In this document: piece after piece, positions 12,101-23,430 of the stretch
How positions within the stretch are numbered: position 1 is the stretch's first letter
Layout of the letters: every line of letters begins with the position of its first letter
Assembly: GCF_002234675.1 (NCBI RefSeq)
Contig: NC_019869.2
Coordinates: forward strand, 11,022,015-11,086,014
Direction of reading: 5' to 3'
From: Oryzias latipes
Lineage: Eukaryota; Chordata; Actinopteri; Beloniformes; Adrianichthyidae
Length of the DNA: 64,000 nt
Notes under the pieces: generated by a model
What the model was told of the DNA's origin: nothing
Database searches by the model: none
Seen by the model: only the letters and a program-made list of their open reading frames with translations
Translations under genes and position numbers: made by a program

Positions 12101-15100
12101 TTTGCTGTTAGAGGCACATTTGTGGGATGGTTATGTGAAAGCCCATAGCTTTTATTCATTTGTTTTTTTTTTTCTGGTTGAAGCTAGGGTTGGACGAAGT
12201 CCCTTAAATTGGCAGTTGACGATGTCTGCAGTAAACCATCGGGATGGACGATGATATCGTGGGGGGGTTAATTTTTCGTTATTATATAATTATTATTCGT
12301 TATTTTACTTAATTACTTCATTTATTTTATTTCCCAACTAATGAATCATCCGCGATGATCCAGTATAAACTGAGGGAAGTGACTTTAACAAAAAAACAAA
12401 AATGACAAACAAAATAGAAAAGAAGTAGTCCGCTCCTGCACTTGATTAGTCAAGTGGACCGGTGGACTGAGCGACCGTGTCTCTGAGCAGACGGACTTTG
12501 TGTTTGAGGGGAAGGGGGGATGCTTTGTAACGTGTGCGCTACGTGTGGGAGACTGTGGACTGCGATCCGTCCCGCAGCTCTACGTGAACGAGCTACCGAA
12601 CTCAGGAGAACCGGGTCTTCCGGTAGAAGTGTGTGTCCAGGCAGAGCTCGGACCGTCGGCTCACACAGCGGCTTTGGGGCGGTGTGTGTGAGCTGTTCAA
12701 AGCAGAAATCTCGCTCAGTCCTTAGAAACCTTTCAAACAATCACGTGGATTTGTGTTTCCAGTCGTGTCCCGACAAAATAAAGGCTGATGTTGTTCCCAC
12801 ATATTTACGTTCAGCCAAGATGCAGATTGCAGCGTTTCCCGCATGGATTTTGTGCTCATCAAAGGCTAAATGTTGTTAGCGCGTGTTAAGGCCCGTACAC
12901 ACCGGGACGAATTTCGCGCGCGATATTCGCCGACGTTTCACGCCTCGTGACTAAACAAAGGGCACCAATGAGAGTGTGCACACCGTCGCAAAAAAACGCC
13001 ACGCGTCAAGGCGTCAAAAAAAAAAAAACGCCTCGTTTTTTTTTTTTTGTCGCGTCGAAATCTATTTGACCAATGAGAACGCCGCTTTTGCTCACGTGTC
13101 TGGAGCTTCTGAAGTTACAGTAAAACACCACTTGGGGGCGCTCAAACACAAAACTGCCTTGCTGAGCACACATACCAGCGAAGAAGATAGACGCCGAGTT
13201 GCATCTACACAGCCGCGAAGAAATAATGACGGACATCCTAAAATATCCCCGAACCAAGCACCAGTTGGTTCGGGTGCTTGAAATATTCATGTTTTCTTTG
13301 TATGATTCTGACAAGCGCGTAAATACTTGCTCTCTTCTTCTGAGGGAAAAGCGAGTTTAAGAAGCGTAAAGTTGCGCAGCGCCAATTTGTGTACAGGAGT
13401 ATTTCTGTTTACATTAAGCGCCATCTAATGTCAGGGAATGAAATTGCATGTTCGCTCGGCTCATCGTCAGCGAAAATCGCCTGGGTGTGAACACAAAAAA
13501 CGTGGCGAAAAACGCTGGCGAATAACGCCTGGCGAATATTCGTCCCGGTGTGTACGGGCCTTTAGCCTCTCCTAGCCCTGGCTGCCTTCCTCCGGCTTCG
13601 TTCTTCCACAAAAAAAGCACTGACCACACGGATTCAAATTAAAATGATGAGCAAACAGGCGCTTCATAATAACCGTAAAATTAATAAAAGCACGTTTAGA
13701 AGATCATCTAGGATATTACGGAGCTGCCAGATATCTATGCATGCCTCTCAGCAGAACTCATTTCTTTTTCCGGTATTTCAAACACTACTGCACATGTGCG
13801 AATGATTTAATCCGACCGAAAGTGTGACCCATTTGAACGATGGTTATAATCGGAAAAAGATTTTCTGGGCCCATGTGCACGGTTGAATTCTAATCTGACC
13901 ATTGATCCGATCAAGATATTTTGCACATGTAACCGCGGCTTATGGTGTCGAGTCGCAGCGTGGCGGGGGCGTGGCATTACAATAGTGTCTTTCCATCGTG
14001 ATGTCAGTCAGCCATCGCGATGGATGATTCCATCGTCCATCGTCACAACCTTAGTTGAAGCTTGCATATGTTCATCTGCCAGCAAGCTAATCTTTTCAAA
14101 ACTAAGTCTGGTATTGATTTTGAGCCCTCTGTGTGTAAGCTAACTCATCTTTTACACCCCACACACAGTACAGCACACCAGCATGGACCCCAGACCAGCG
14201 GACACACCCTTTACATCAGGTAAACAAACACTTAATGACTATATGTGCTAATTAATTATACACACGCAAACTTACACCTTTTTGCATAAAAAGAAAAACG
14301 AACTTCCAAATATCTGCAAACCAGCAATCATTGTTGGCATTCTTGTTTTTTAGATTTTGAAACAAATGTGTCCATTTCCAATTATGTCTATGAAAAAGTC
14401 AAACTCAATATTCTGTTCTTGCAGGTATTTTTTCAGACTGCAGTCTACATTTGTACCACTAGATGGTGTTGTCTGACAACAACAAATCTTTATTTAGTTT
14501 GCAGTGTTTTTTTTTTATTCTACCTGTTCCCTGTTAATTGCATATATGCATATTTGTATAGTGCGTTCCAAATTATAATGCAAATGATATTTTTCTATGA
14601 TTTTTTTTAAATATTCAATGCAAACAACAGCATCATTTTCAAGTCAGTAATCATTTGAATATACATTAAATGTTATTGAACAAACCTCCTAAATATAACA
14701 GTACATTCTTTTTCAAAAATAAAAACTTTAAAATGCACTTTTCCACACAATCCGCTTATTTTGTAGCAGCTTCACTAGTCTTGCATCCATTAAACCTTTT
14801 TGAGTTTTGGGGGAGTTTTTCTGCTTGAATTTCTTAACAGGATGTCAGAAAAGCCTCCCAGAGCTGCTGTTTGGATGTGAACACCTCCCGACCTCAGATA
14901 TTTTGCTTGAGGATGCTTCAAAGGTTCTCAATAGGGTTAAGGTCAGGGGAGGATGTGGGCCACACCACCAGTTTCTCTCATTTTATGCCCATAGAAGCCA
15001 ATGATGTACAGTCATGCCATGCTGCATAAGGTGGTGAATTGTCAAGCATGAAGATGACTTTGCTACGGGAAACATGGTTTTTTATCTACCACTGGAGAAA

Positions 15101-15821
15101 TTGATCAGTCAGAAACTCCACATAACTTTTCAGAGGTCATTTTCACACCTTCAGGGACCACACCAGCTCTATCCCTGTGATTTCAGCCCAAAACATGACT
15201 CCGCCCCCTCCTTGCTGACGTCATAGCCTTGTTGGGACATGGTGGCCAACCACTACTCTATCCATCTGAACCATCTATGATTGCACATCATTCATCAGTG
15301 AACAAGACTATTTGAAAATGAGTCTTCATGTATGTCTGGGCCCACTGCAGCCGTTTCAGCTTGTGGGTGCTGTTAGAGGTTGGTTGAATAGAAGGTTGAC
15401 GTATAACTACCAGCTGCTGGAGGATCCTACACCTAAATGTTTGTGGGACTCCAGAGAAACCAGCAGCTTCAAATATGTGCTTGCTGTGGTATTATATTCA
15501 CTGCTTTCTTCATCTGATGCATTTTTCTGTCAGAAACGTTCCTTATTCTGCCTTTATCTGAGGAACCCCTGTGTCTTCTGAATCAGCCACACATCTTTTG
15601 ATAGTACAAGGATCATGCTTGTCAGTGATCCAAAGAGCCCTTAGACACAATATCATCCATGAGTTTAATTAAAAAACAAAGAATTGTATTTTGTTGACAC
15701 TTAAATACAATTTGCATAATGATTTGGAACGCACTGTAAAATATTTTCTCAAAGTGGAGTATTTTCTTTTCTGCAGAGCTTTGTGGACTGTGGGGTCCAG
15801 ACTATGCGAACGGTGCTGTAG
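3162..15821 (+). CDS. dazl: dazl: DAZ-like germ-cell RNA-binding protein, 9 coding exons, 217 aa
   Basis: Coding exons: 3162-3164, 7408-7530, 8392-8483, 8591-8642, 8724-8790, 9156-9295, 9532-9612, 14169-14219, 15777-15821 (stop TAG 15819-15821). All junctions are GT-AG and phases match. The first coding exon carries only the ATG; exon 2 then reads DLNRPRS. One RRM spans about residues 33-110, with RNP2 LFVGGI (34-39) and RNP1 KGYGFVYF (72-79). A Tyr/Pro/Gln-rich region with the DAZ-type segment (PYSYSNFGG...YPQNAYTYQ) follows, and the protein ends [14 protein letters not shown], close to the zebrafish C-terminus FVDCGVQ. Members of this family bind 3' UTRs and promote translation in germ cells through poly(A)-binding protein, in the cytoplasm. 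The gene looks intact, despite introns 7 and 8 being filled with transposons. Linkage to rftn1 supports the assignment. Confidence 0.95.
3720..4125 (+). repeat. Possible solo-LTR-like repeat in dazl intron 1
   Basis: The stretch runs from TGGCGGCCACGTG to GCGGGGTCGTTACA and has an internal AATAAA-type signal (CAAAATAAATGGGC near 3972) followed by a GC-richer segment, an LTR-like plan. The candidate target duplication is only partial, and no internal retroelement genes lie beside it. It could equally be another kind of repeat. Confidence 0.3.
4786..5653. mobile_element. 868-bp hAT-type non-autonomous transposon
   Basis: The element lies in dazl intron 1. It begins CAGTGTTTTTCAACC (4786) and ends with the exact inverse GGTTGAAAAACACTG (to 5653). 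It is flanked by a perfect 8-bp target duplication ATCTAAAG (4778-4785 and 5654-5661), the hAT hallmark. Internal GTGTGCCG(C/T)GG motifs recur near both ends. No transposase is encoded; ORFs inside are chance. Confidence 0.85.
5662..7407. other. Remainder of dazl intron 1
   Basis: No gene was seen. It contains a GC-rich CA/CCCC stretch (about 5900-6030), a run of about 16 G (6126-6141) and unclassified unique-looking AT-rich sequence up to the exon 2 acceptor. Confidence 0.5.
9707..10808 (-). pseudogene. Broken Tc1-like transposon with transposase remnants
   Basis: The element follows a TA (9705-9706). Its left terminal repeat includes AGTTCTCCCACTTAAAAAGA and the inverse lies at about 10780-10800. 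The minus strand encodes two transposase pieces: 10517-10305 with NVLWSDETK (a catalytic Asp context) and 10224-9991 with [20 protein letters not shown] (the conserved C-terminal catalytic region). They are separated by a frame break, and the N-terminal DNA-binding half is deleted because only about 220 bp remain before the right end. The right terminal repeat is interrupted at about 10808 by the next element. It lies in dazl intron 7 and is not functional. Confidence 0.85.
10810..11931. mobile_element. 1.1-kb inverted-repeat element inserted in the Tc1 terminus (copy 1)
   Basis: The ends are inverted: AGCC...GTTTACATGGGCA on the left and TGCCCATGTAACCGCGGCT on the right. Outside them, ACAAT and ATTGTT rejoin to a sequence expected inside the Tc1 end, so this element appears to have landed in that terminus. 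It contains several overlapping GC-rich ORFs (up to 162 codons) with no recognisable domain. A diverged relative lies at about 12430-13940. The superfamily is not assigned. Confidence 0.6.
12430..13940. mobile_element. Left-truncated copy 2 of the 1.1-kb inverted-repeat element
   Basis: It shares blocks with 10810-11931, for example TGTCCCGACAAAAT, AACAGGCGCTTCATA and the right end CATGTAACCGCGGCT. The left terminal repeat is not found, so this copy is truncated or was captured by the surrounding hAT element. It is split by the insertion at 12889-13561. Confidence 0.6.
12889..13561. mobile_element. 673-bp PIF/Harbinger-type non-autonomous element
   Basis: The terminal inverted repeat starts AGGCCCGTACACACCGGGAC, with its exact inverse at the right end. 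It is flanked by a TTA duplication (12886-12888 and 13562-13564), the 3-bp T(A/T)A duplication of PIF/Harbinger. No protein is encoded. Confidence 0.8.
14559..15736 (-). pseudogene. Degenerate Tc1/mariner element with transposase relics
   Basis: The ends TAGTGCGTTCCAAAT (left) and ATTTGGAACGCACTG (right) are inverted and flanked by TA (14557-14558, 15737-15738). The minus strand around 15370-15210 reads [20 protein letters not shown] then TDE, a DDE-transposase context, followed by a stop. It fills most of dazl intron 8 (14220-15776), ending about 40 bp before the last coding exon, and is inactive. Confidence 0.75.
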
Positions 15822-17920
15822 TAGCAGCCTCTGGGCTCCTGTTCTAGGTAAAACCATCACATTAGGTTTCAGCTTCTCACTAAGAACAGCATTGTTGGTT
15901 ACAGACCCTTTCACCTTACATCACTGATTATTAGAGGTGTGTATTTTTCCCTGTCCATGATTCGGTATGCATCTCAATTAGGGGTGTGACGATAACCTCA
16001 TCACCACACGTTTTTTTTTTCTTTTCTTTTGAAAGTTCTGTATATGATTGGAACTATAATAAACACATTCATCTTTGCAGATAATTTACTTTTTCTGCTA
16101 GTCCTGTGTTCAGACTTCAAGGGCTTCTGGGGGAAACCTTTTATTACTGTTTTCCTTGAACATTATCATAACGTAATTATACGACACCAAGTTTTCATAT
16201 ATATTAGAATGGATCTGTAAAAAAAAAAAGGAAGATTCACGAGACTTGTACCACTTTAACATTTCACACCAAGCCTCTTCCAACTGTAGGTACAGTTAGT
16301 GGGTTAGCATTTTTGTAGCGACAGTCCAGTGTGAACACGTTATGCTAAAAGCGTGTTCAAAAACCCGCATTCAGTGCATTCTTGAACGTGCCACACATAC
16401 GGCATTAGTAGCATACAGCAAAGGTTTTATGCTACATTCACACCAGACGCAATCCGTGCGTCCAATTCCTGTCTGCTGCCTCTCCTGACGCGCGTCAACT
16501 TTACAGCCAGACGCCCTGGCCGCAGAGCAACCGCCAACGTTTTTCTGGACTTCACTTGTTAGTCCAGGGTGTATCCCAGTAACCAGGACAGCCTCCGGTA
16601 ACGCCGTGGCCCCACCGGGATAAGTAAATGAATGGAAATTTAGGAAATCCTCGCATCGAGTGGCCATATTGGATTCATTTTTCTACCCTTTGATCAAGTC
16701 ACTGAGAACGCCGAGTCCCCAAAGCTGAGTCCCTGATCTCGCCACGCCTGACACCCAAATCGCGCCGCAGGACCTCAGATCGCGTCTGTATAATGACTTG
16801 ACATTGAAACTCGATGCCCCTGACTGGTGTCTGGTGTGAACGCAGCTTTAGATATTTGTTTTAATGGCCAGTTTTGTGGTAGGCCCTCTTAGATTAGAAT
16901 CTTTGAAAGAGTGACTAGATTAAGAAGAAAAAAAAGTGTGATTATTTACATATTTCATTTTTTCCACAGGTGTTTTTTATTTAAAGGAGTCGGATACTTA
17001 AAAATGCCACCTTGAGGTTCTGGACATCAGGAACCCAGCTCTTCTGGTGGTTTTCAGAATACCTTCATCATCCTCACCTCAAAACTTCAAGAGCCATTTT
17101 AGCACCAGCTTTTTTTTTTTTTTTTTTCCCACTTCATCAAAGATTGTACCAACCACAACAAAGGATCACTTTCTTTTGAGACAAAAGATGAAAAGACTTT
17201 TAAGCTCACTTTTGTGCTTATTTATATTTTATATATGTTTTTTCTGGATTTATTATAAAAGTTTCTTTGGTTTGGGTATTAATAATATAAAGGTTCTCTG
17301 TACATATGTGTGTATATTGTAACAAAACCTTGACTGCAATTTTGTTTTCATTTCAAAGCATCACTTTAGGTCAAACGTTCCTTCACTTTGTACCGTCATA
17401 AGCTTTAATACCATTTAAAACTATGATTATTTTAAAGCACTGTTGGTTTTTGTACTTGATTGGGTTTCACCTCATTGTTATTTGGGTTCTTAGTTGGTCT
17501 ACTGGTTCCAGACGTTCAGAGACCGCCACAGCTAAACTTTGGGTTTCAGCACTCAAATCAATTGAATTTTGGAGGAATGAGAAGCTTTCTGTAGTGAAGG
17601 AATAAGGGAGATGTTTTTCTTTTTTTCACATCACTGTAGTTCACTGTACATCCATTACACTGTCTCGTCTTTTAATGCAGAAGCACAACTTGGAGGATTT
17701 TAGATGAAAACCTTACATGTCGGAATAACTTTTAGATGCAGTGAGGTGTTATAGAGGATGCACAGTTTATGTCTCCAAACCACATGGATGCAGTTTTTAA
17801 TTGGCACTGTCTTTGAGGTAAATGGAAGCAATTGTGTCAAGATATTTGTTGAGAGCCTGAGCATTGTTTGTTTTTGTTGTGTAGGCTTTCTGTTGAATAA
17901 AGGTTGGAATTTGTATTTTC
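15822..17920 (+). other. dazl: dazl 3' UTR, inferred with one spliced intron
   Basis: After the stop, a donor (CTAG then GTAAAA at 15848) and a pyrimidine-rich acceptor (ag at 16968-16969) suggest a last non-coding exon from 16970. The junction lies only about 26 nt past the stop, so it should not trigger nonsense-mediated decay. AATAAA at 17896-17901 is the best poly(A) signal. The exon holds TGTACATA at 17299-17306, a match to the Pumilio UGUANAUA motif. The exon structure is inferred, not proved. Confidence 0.55.
16430..16847. mobile_element. 418-bp PIF/Harbinger-like element
   Basis: The ends ATTCACACCAGAC and GTCTGGTGTGAAC are inverted. TTA lies at 16427-16429 and 16848-16850. It sits in the inferred 3' UTR intron of dazl. 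Confidence 0.6.
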
Positions 17921-18380
17921 ATTTTGAACTCCTCATTTCGTCCATAAGAGGAAGCTGGTTGGGTCACATTTGAGGTGTTGATCTCCAAGGTGGGCAAAGC
18001 GGTCCAGATTTTGTCTGGCGGCGGGATGGGATTGGCCCACTTCGCCTGGCAACAAGCCCATCATCTTCTGGTCCCAGCTTTGTTTTTGTCACAGTCTGAT
18101 GGTGTCCCCAGAGAGCCCTCTTCAAGCCCTTGACCAGACCCCACACCCTCCTACCAGTCAGACGTTTCTGAATTATTAATCTGCCCGGGTAGCACCTTAT
18201 TAAATATACATTTTTATAAGGTGGTGCAAACTAACTTAATTTGGTAAGTGGGTTGGAGGGAGACCATGTTCAAATTCTCCAAACTTTATTCATATATGTT
18301 AACGTTCTCAGTTCCATGAGGTTGTGGTCTTCTTCCAGAAATTTTCCAAGCCTCTGATAGGGTCTGAGCTTTTCCTAGAG
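17921..18380. other. Spacer between dazl and rftn1
   Basis: This is a short intergenic stretch. No gene or clear repeat end was seen. GC content and CpG rise towards the rftn1 promoter. Confidence 0.5.
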
Positions 18381-18624
18381 CGCTCCAGGCTGAGGAAGAG
18401 GAGGGAGAGGAGCGCGTAAACCGCCCCTCTGCTTCTTCTACACTCCGCTCACGACAGGAGATCCGCGCGCGCGTCGATCGTCACGAGCGTGTAGTTTGTG
18501 AATGAAGGATTCACATATTCCTGTCGGTGGGTCTTGTCTGTCAGGTTGTTGTCTTTGCGCAGCAGCCGCGAGAAGAGACGGACGCAGAGCTGAACGCGAG
18601 GCTTGACCGGTGCCAGCTTTATTG
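18381..18624 (+). promoter_or_regulatory. rftn1: Inferred rftn1 CpG-rich promoter and non-coding exon 1
   Basis: A local CpG-rich stretch (GATCCGCGCGCGCGTCGATCG near 18460) is followed by a good splice donor, ATTG then GTAAGT at 18625. No start codon leads into raftlin here. The first coding exon has an acceptor at 25778-25779 just before its ATG, so a non-coding upstream exon is required. The position is inferred. Confidence 0.45.
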
Positions 18625-19799
18625 GTAAGTTTACGCAGTTATGGAAATGTGATGAACACTCATTTAGAAGATTTTAATGAGATTAGAATGACACTAGAAT
18701 AGATTATAGTTTGACTTTGCTTTTGCGCGCCACGTGCGTCTGGAAAATGTTTTTTTTTTTTGGAAGAATTAGTATTGTTTAATGCTGGAATTACGCACCA
18801 GAAGTCTGTGGATGCAGAGTAACACTCACTGTGGACAAACGAACGTTGATGTAAACTCCAGATATGCTGATGGAGTGAACCCAACCAAGCGCACGTGTTT
18901 GTGCTGCGCTCAGACCGAACCATGTGTCATTTTTTTCCCGCTGCAACAGCAGCTAAACCCACGTGCTGAGGATGAAAAAGGGAAATCCAGTGCAATTTCA
19001 AGCAAGGCTGCCCCTGGGTAATTCGTGGGACATCATTTAGTGACAGAGCTGAGTGGCCACTAATCATCCAGACATCACTGGCGACTGACACCCACTCTGT
19101 TATTCAGATCACCAGTGATTCCTGCTTTCTATTAATCACAACTGAAGGGAAAATCTCAAGACTTGCGCGCAAACCTATAATCCAGCCTTCTTTTGTTCAT
19201 AAACTGTTCTGTTTAGTGAAATATAAGTTGAGCAAGAAGCTGTGAAAGGACCAATACATCAATGTCATAATTAGTTTCCATCCTCCCCATGCAGCCTCAT
19301 TAAAACACAGTATGAGGTGACTACTTTGTTGCTTTGAGGAGTCCCACCTCCCTGCAGGCGGCTTGACATGCTCCCACTCTGCTCAGACTGTCTTTCTCTC
19401 CATTTCCTCCTCCTTATGTCTTTCTCCTGATCCTTCTGCTCTCCTTTTTACTCTTGATCACCAGCAGCATCTTCATTTGAGACGGAGTTGAATCCGGTGG
19501 GAGGGAAGCCACATCTGAATTTCAAATGTATAAAAATACGTGTAGTGGATGGAAGAGCTTAAACACTTTTCTTTTTCAACTCAAAAATGAAACACTTACA
19601 CATTATGTCTGAATGATCCCCTTTTATGTAACTACAATCATTACTTGTGCATTTTGTTGAAGTAAATACAAAACAATATTTTATTTCATGAGGCACCAGC
19701 CCTCCTCATTTGCTTTTGAGCACAAAAATACATCTTTTTTTAAATTGAAATAAAACTAGTGCTAAAGTGATCCCTCCTACAGTAAAGAAAGGTTTACCT

Positions 19800-20250
19800 A
19801 AAGGGCCCTGATCATGCCAAATCCACTTTTTGAGCTTTTATAGTGTTCATTCCTCACAAAAAACAACCCCAAAGCGGTATTTTCATCCGTTCACGCATTT
19901 CTGAGTATTACTCGAAAAACCTGCGCTCTGAGCACCAGCCCCTCCCAACCCACGAAAACGGGCGGGTTCTCACCTTGTGATGTAGATAAGTGAGACCTGC
20001 CCTTCCAGGAAGAGTCTGTACTGTCAGCACGGCCCCCAGGCTAACACAGACACGCCCACTTTCTCCACAGAGGTATCGGTAATCGGCTAAACTCTTTCCT
20101 TTTATATTTCCAATATGCACATCTATCTTTGCAAAAGTTTGGACGTTGTTTGTTTTTGTGAGAGAAACGCAGACACACTGCCGAGGCCGACTGTAGGATG
20201 ATGTCATGAAATGGGCGGCACCCGTACGGAGAGAAAGGCGGAGCTTCAGA
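19800..20250. repeat. Unclassified dispersed-repeat-like stretch in rftn1 intron 1
   Basis: A sequence of the type GGGCCCTGATCATGCCAAATC...ACTTTTTGAGC, followed by a GC-richer segment, resembles a common fish interspersed repeat from memory. The ends were not determined. Confidence 0.3.
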
Positions 20251-22041
20251 GACAGAGTCGTCTTACTGCTAAGTAGGAAAATTAACTTGGGGAAAATAAA
20301 TCATATTCAATAAAAAATCATTCTGTAGTGTGCTAAAGGTAATTTATTATCATATATATGAATATCCTTTACTCTAAGAGGCTTAAAAACAGCATGAAAT
20401 AAGCCATTCAAAGAAATAACTCTTCAAAATTTAAATCAGACTTTTCACTACTTTTCATTGTTATTTAACTAATGAAATGCTACATCTGCACAATTATTTT
20501 ACTTTTTGTGTTAAGTTTGCCTGAAACCAGTTTTAGTTGTTCAGTAAATATTTCAGTTCATGAATTACAACATTTACTATCAGTATTGTTTCCCTTTATG
20601 TCATGGATCTTATGAGATACTGTGGAAGCTTTGCTTATAGTTACACACATTTTTAATTTACATACAAATTTTTGTTTAAAAAAAAAAGATTAAGAATTAG
20701 CAAAGTTTATTTGTCAAGAACAGAAATGAAAAGAAATATTTGGCTTACATCAAAGGGGAAAACATCCTATGTTGGACAGCTTTGGATGAACTTTACGTCC
20801 TGTAAAGCCCTGGAGTGTCAAAGGATGCGTCATAGCTGCGGCATAGTGCAGACAGATTATGCTCTCACGTAAATCTGCTGCCATTTCACAACTCTGTTAC
20901 AAGAGATTCTGTAATGAGAAGCTTGCTGCCTCTCCCTGTCTGTCACTTCAGTCTTCCACTTCACTCCTTTTATCCATCTTTTTCTGTCTCCCCGTTCGGT
21001 ATGACTTTTTCTTCTTGCTGTCAATGTCTTTTTTGTGTCTGTGTTTGTGAGGCAGCAAGTGAAAGATTCTGTTTGAAGTCAACTTGTAAAGAGAAAGGCC
21101 TCGTATGGAGCAGAAAGGCCCCGAGTCTTTAACTCCAATAAGTTTCTCTGGCATTACAACCTTGGATTTTCTTTTTCTGCTGTGTCCAATTAGAGTTTTC
21201 TGCTTCTAAACCTCCTTAACGGAGTTCAAGGTCTAAATACGACCTTAGTTTTGAAGCAGAACTGTCATCATTCATCATACACTAAAGATATTAAGAAGAC
21301 CTTGCTAATCAGGAGGCAGAATGAAGCATTTGAGTGATAAAAACCCACTAGCAACACAGAGACGTACACTTGCGTTTAGTGGTGTCTAATGGTTTTGAGC
21401 ACAAAGAAGTTTTCATCAAAACAAATGTAGATGCATTGGGTTAGATTTGGGGGTGAAACTGGATTAAGGCTCACCAGAAGGAAAAGAAAGAAGTTGATTT
21501 TGAGGGGATGAGATGTGGCAGCGTAACTGTGTTACTCCTCCTCCTCCTCTTTGCTGATCTTGACCCCAAGTCTCATAGCAAAATCCCTTTTCCCTAACCA
21601 GGAGAAGATGAAACCCGCTAAACATTCCCACGTTGCACCTTTCCACTCTTTGCAGACAAAGTTAAAGTAGTTAAAGTGCCGTCCTTGAGGAGCTATGCAG
21701 GGGGTGGATTTACATCCTCTAACATGGTCATAAGCTCAGGTTTGCTTGTGGTAGGTCGTTGGAGACTGAATGAACTCAGTGGGGGGTAGTTTTGCCGTGC
21801 AAATTCAGCAAGAGGCTGAAGATGGATGGAGAGGGTCATAAAAGTAATATTAAAATTTGGCTCATACTTTGAAAATGCGTATTCTCTGCATCGTTTTGGT
21901 TGTTGCTGTAAACTTTATCATTTAGAGTGCTAAGAATATAGCAGAAAGTAAATATTAGGCTGGTCTTGGTGTTTCTTGTATAAAACAAAACTGTTGTAAA
22001 TATTTATCTTTCAATGTACGCCCTAGTTAGTTTTATAGACC

Positions 22042-22511
22042 CTAAAGACCCACTCTGATTATAATGGTGTTTTTTTACATGTTCTTGTAGCATTTTTCTG
22101 ATGATGGAGGTCATATATAAAGATAATTAAGATTTAAATGGCATTTCTAAGTATTTCTTTATTCAAATCGTTGTGAATCAAGAGCAGACGGGAAAAAATT
22201 CGGATGCATCCACTTGCATACGAATACACCCATGAACGTCTTTGTTTTCCTCGTCTGAGCTAAGGCTAAAAAACTGCACAGCTGGATAGGTGGATGATGG
22301 GAAGTGGGGGTGGGCTTACTCTGAGCCAACGGTCCCATCCACATTTCAGAGGCGAATTTCCAATGAACTCCTGCCGCTCTACAGAAACTATGTCTTAAAA
22401 AAACATCAGAGATTCTTTGATTTTAGCCCCAAAAAATTGCATAATCGTAATTAAAAGACAACTGAGAATGCTTTTCAAATAGATCAAAAGATGACAGGAG
22501 TGGGACTTTAA
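22042..22511 (+). repeat. Dispersed inverted-end repeat family, copy A
   Basis: The left end CTAAAGACCCACTCTGATTA and right end GAGTGGGACTTTAA are inverted. Its interior (TAATTAAAAGAC, CTGCCGCTCTACAGAAACTA) is shared with copies at 24727, 40195 and 53881. It lies in rftn1 intron 1 and no protein is encoded. Confidence 0.65.
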
Positions 22512-23430
22512 GGGAGTATTCAGACTGGGAAAATTCTTTGTTTCGATTCGAGTCTGCTTAATTTGTTCTGGATCGAGTCCTGAACCTTGCATTTGGTCTG
22601 TATTCAGACTGGCATGGAACGGCACATTCTGCTACGGACCAAAACAAAACAATGTGACTAAACAGATCTTCAGTCATTGGCCGGGAACTACAAGGGCGGG
22701 GTCAAAACAACATTCTGTGCATATTTTGATTAACAATTTTGGACGTTGGGAACAAATCTTTTTATTTTTTACTTTGATACGGCGGAGGCATGCTGCAGTC
22801 ATGTCGTGTGTGCTTTAACTCAGAGGATGCTAGTAACTGCAGTGATGAGGAGACGTCAGGTACGAAGGTACACTGCTAAGTGTTTATAACATATAGATTG
22901 TCAGGAAAACAGTGTGAGAAGGGAAGTAATGAGCCTGCATTCATCTGACCACATAGAGTTGCTGTGTCATTGTTGTAGTTGTATGGCATTATTTTAGGAG
23001 AATTCTATTAAGGAAACTGAAGGTAGCTTTTAAGATGACGTCACAGCAGCGCATGCCGCGTAAAGAAACACAAAAAAGCATGGAAGAAGTGTTGAAATAA
23101 AATTTCAGACATTTAAACAGTTGGATCCTTTTTTTCTGTTTGATAACACAGCAATCGTTGCTTTACATTTCCTCTGTTTACGTCGGCTATGGTGGACATT
23201 TTGGTTCAGTTGTTCCGCTGCAGGAACGGATTGTATTCAGACTGAGGAATCTCAGAGTGAACCAAAGCTCAGTCCAATTGGAAACAAACAGAGACCATCT
23301 TCATGGGTCTGAGAGTGGTTCCTGTTCCCGGGCCAGGGTGTGTTCAGACTGAAAATTTGTTCCTGATTATCAGGAAAAATGAACTCTGGTTCACTTAAAG
23401 CGGACCAAATGTATCAAGTCTGAAGCCACT
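22512..23430. repeat. Unclassified repeat with recurrent TTCAGACTG motifs
   Basis: TTCAGACTG occurs near 22520, 22605, 23238 and 23343, clustered towards the two ends, with GGACCAAA-type motifs at both sides. This suggests a non-autonomous element abutting copy A. No clean target duplication was found. Confidence 0.35.

Larger units (their letters stand above)
12185..14053. mobile_element. hAT-type element hosting other insertions
   Basis: It starts TAGGGTTGGACGA and ends with the inverse form TCGTCACAACCTTA. It is flanked by a perfect 8-bp duplication GTTGAAGC (12177-12184 and 14054-14061). It carries the second copy of the 1.1-kb element and, within that, a PIF/Harbinger-type element. No intact transposase was seen. 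Confidence 0.8.

Noticed and set aside
17425..17445. miR-430-type seed site in dazl 3' UTR
   Set aside because: AAGCACTG lacks the full seed-match heptamer and nothing else supports it.
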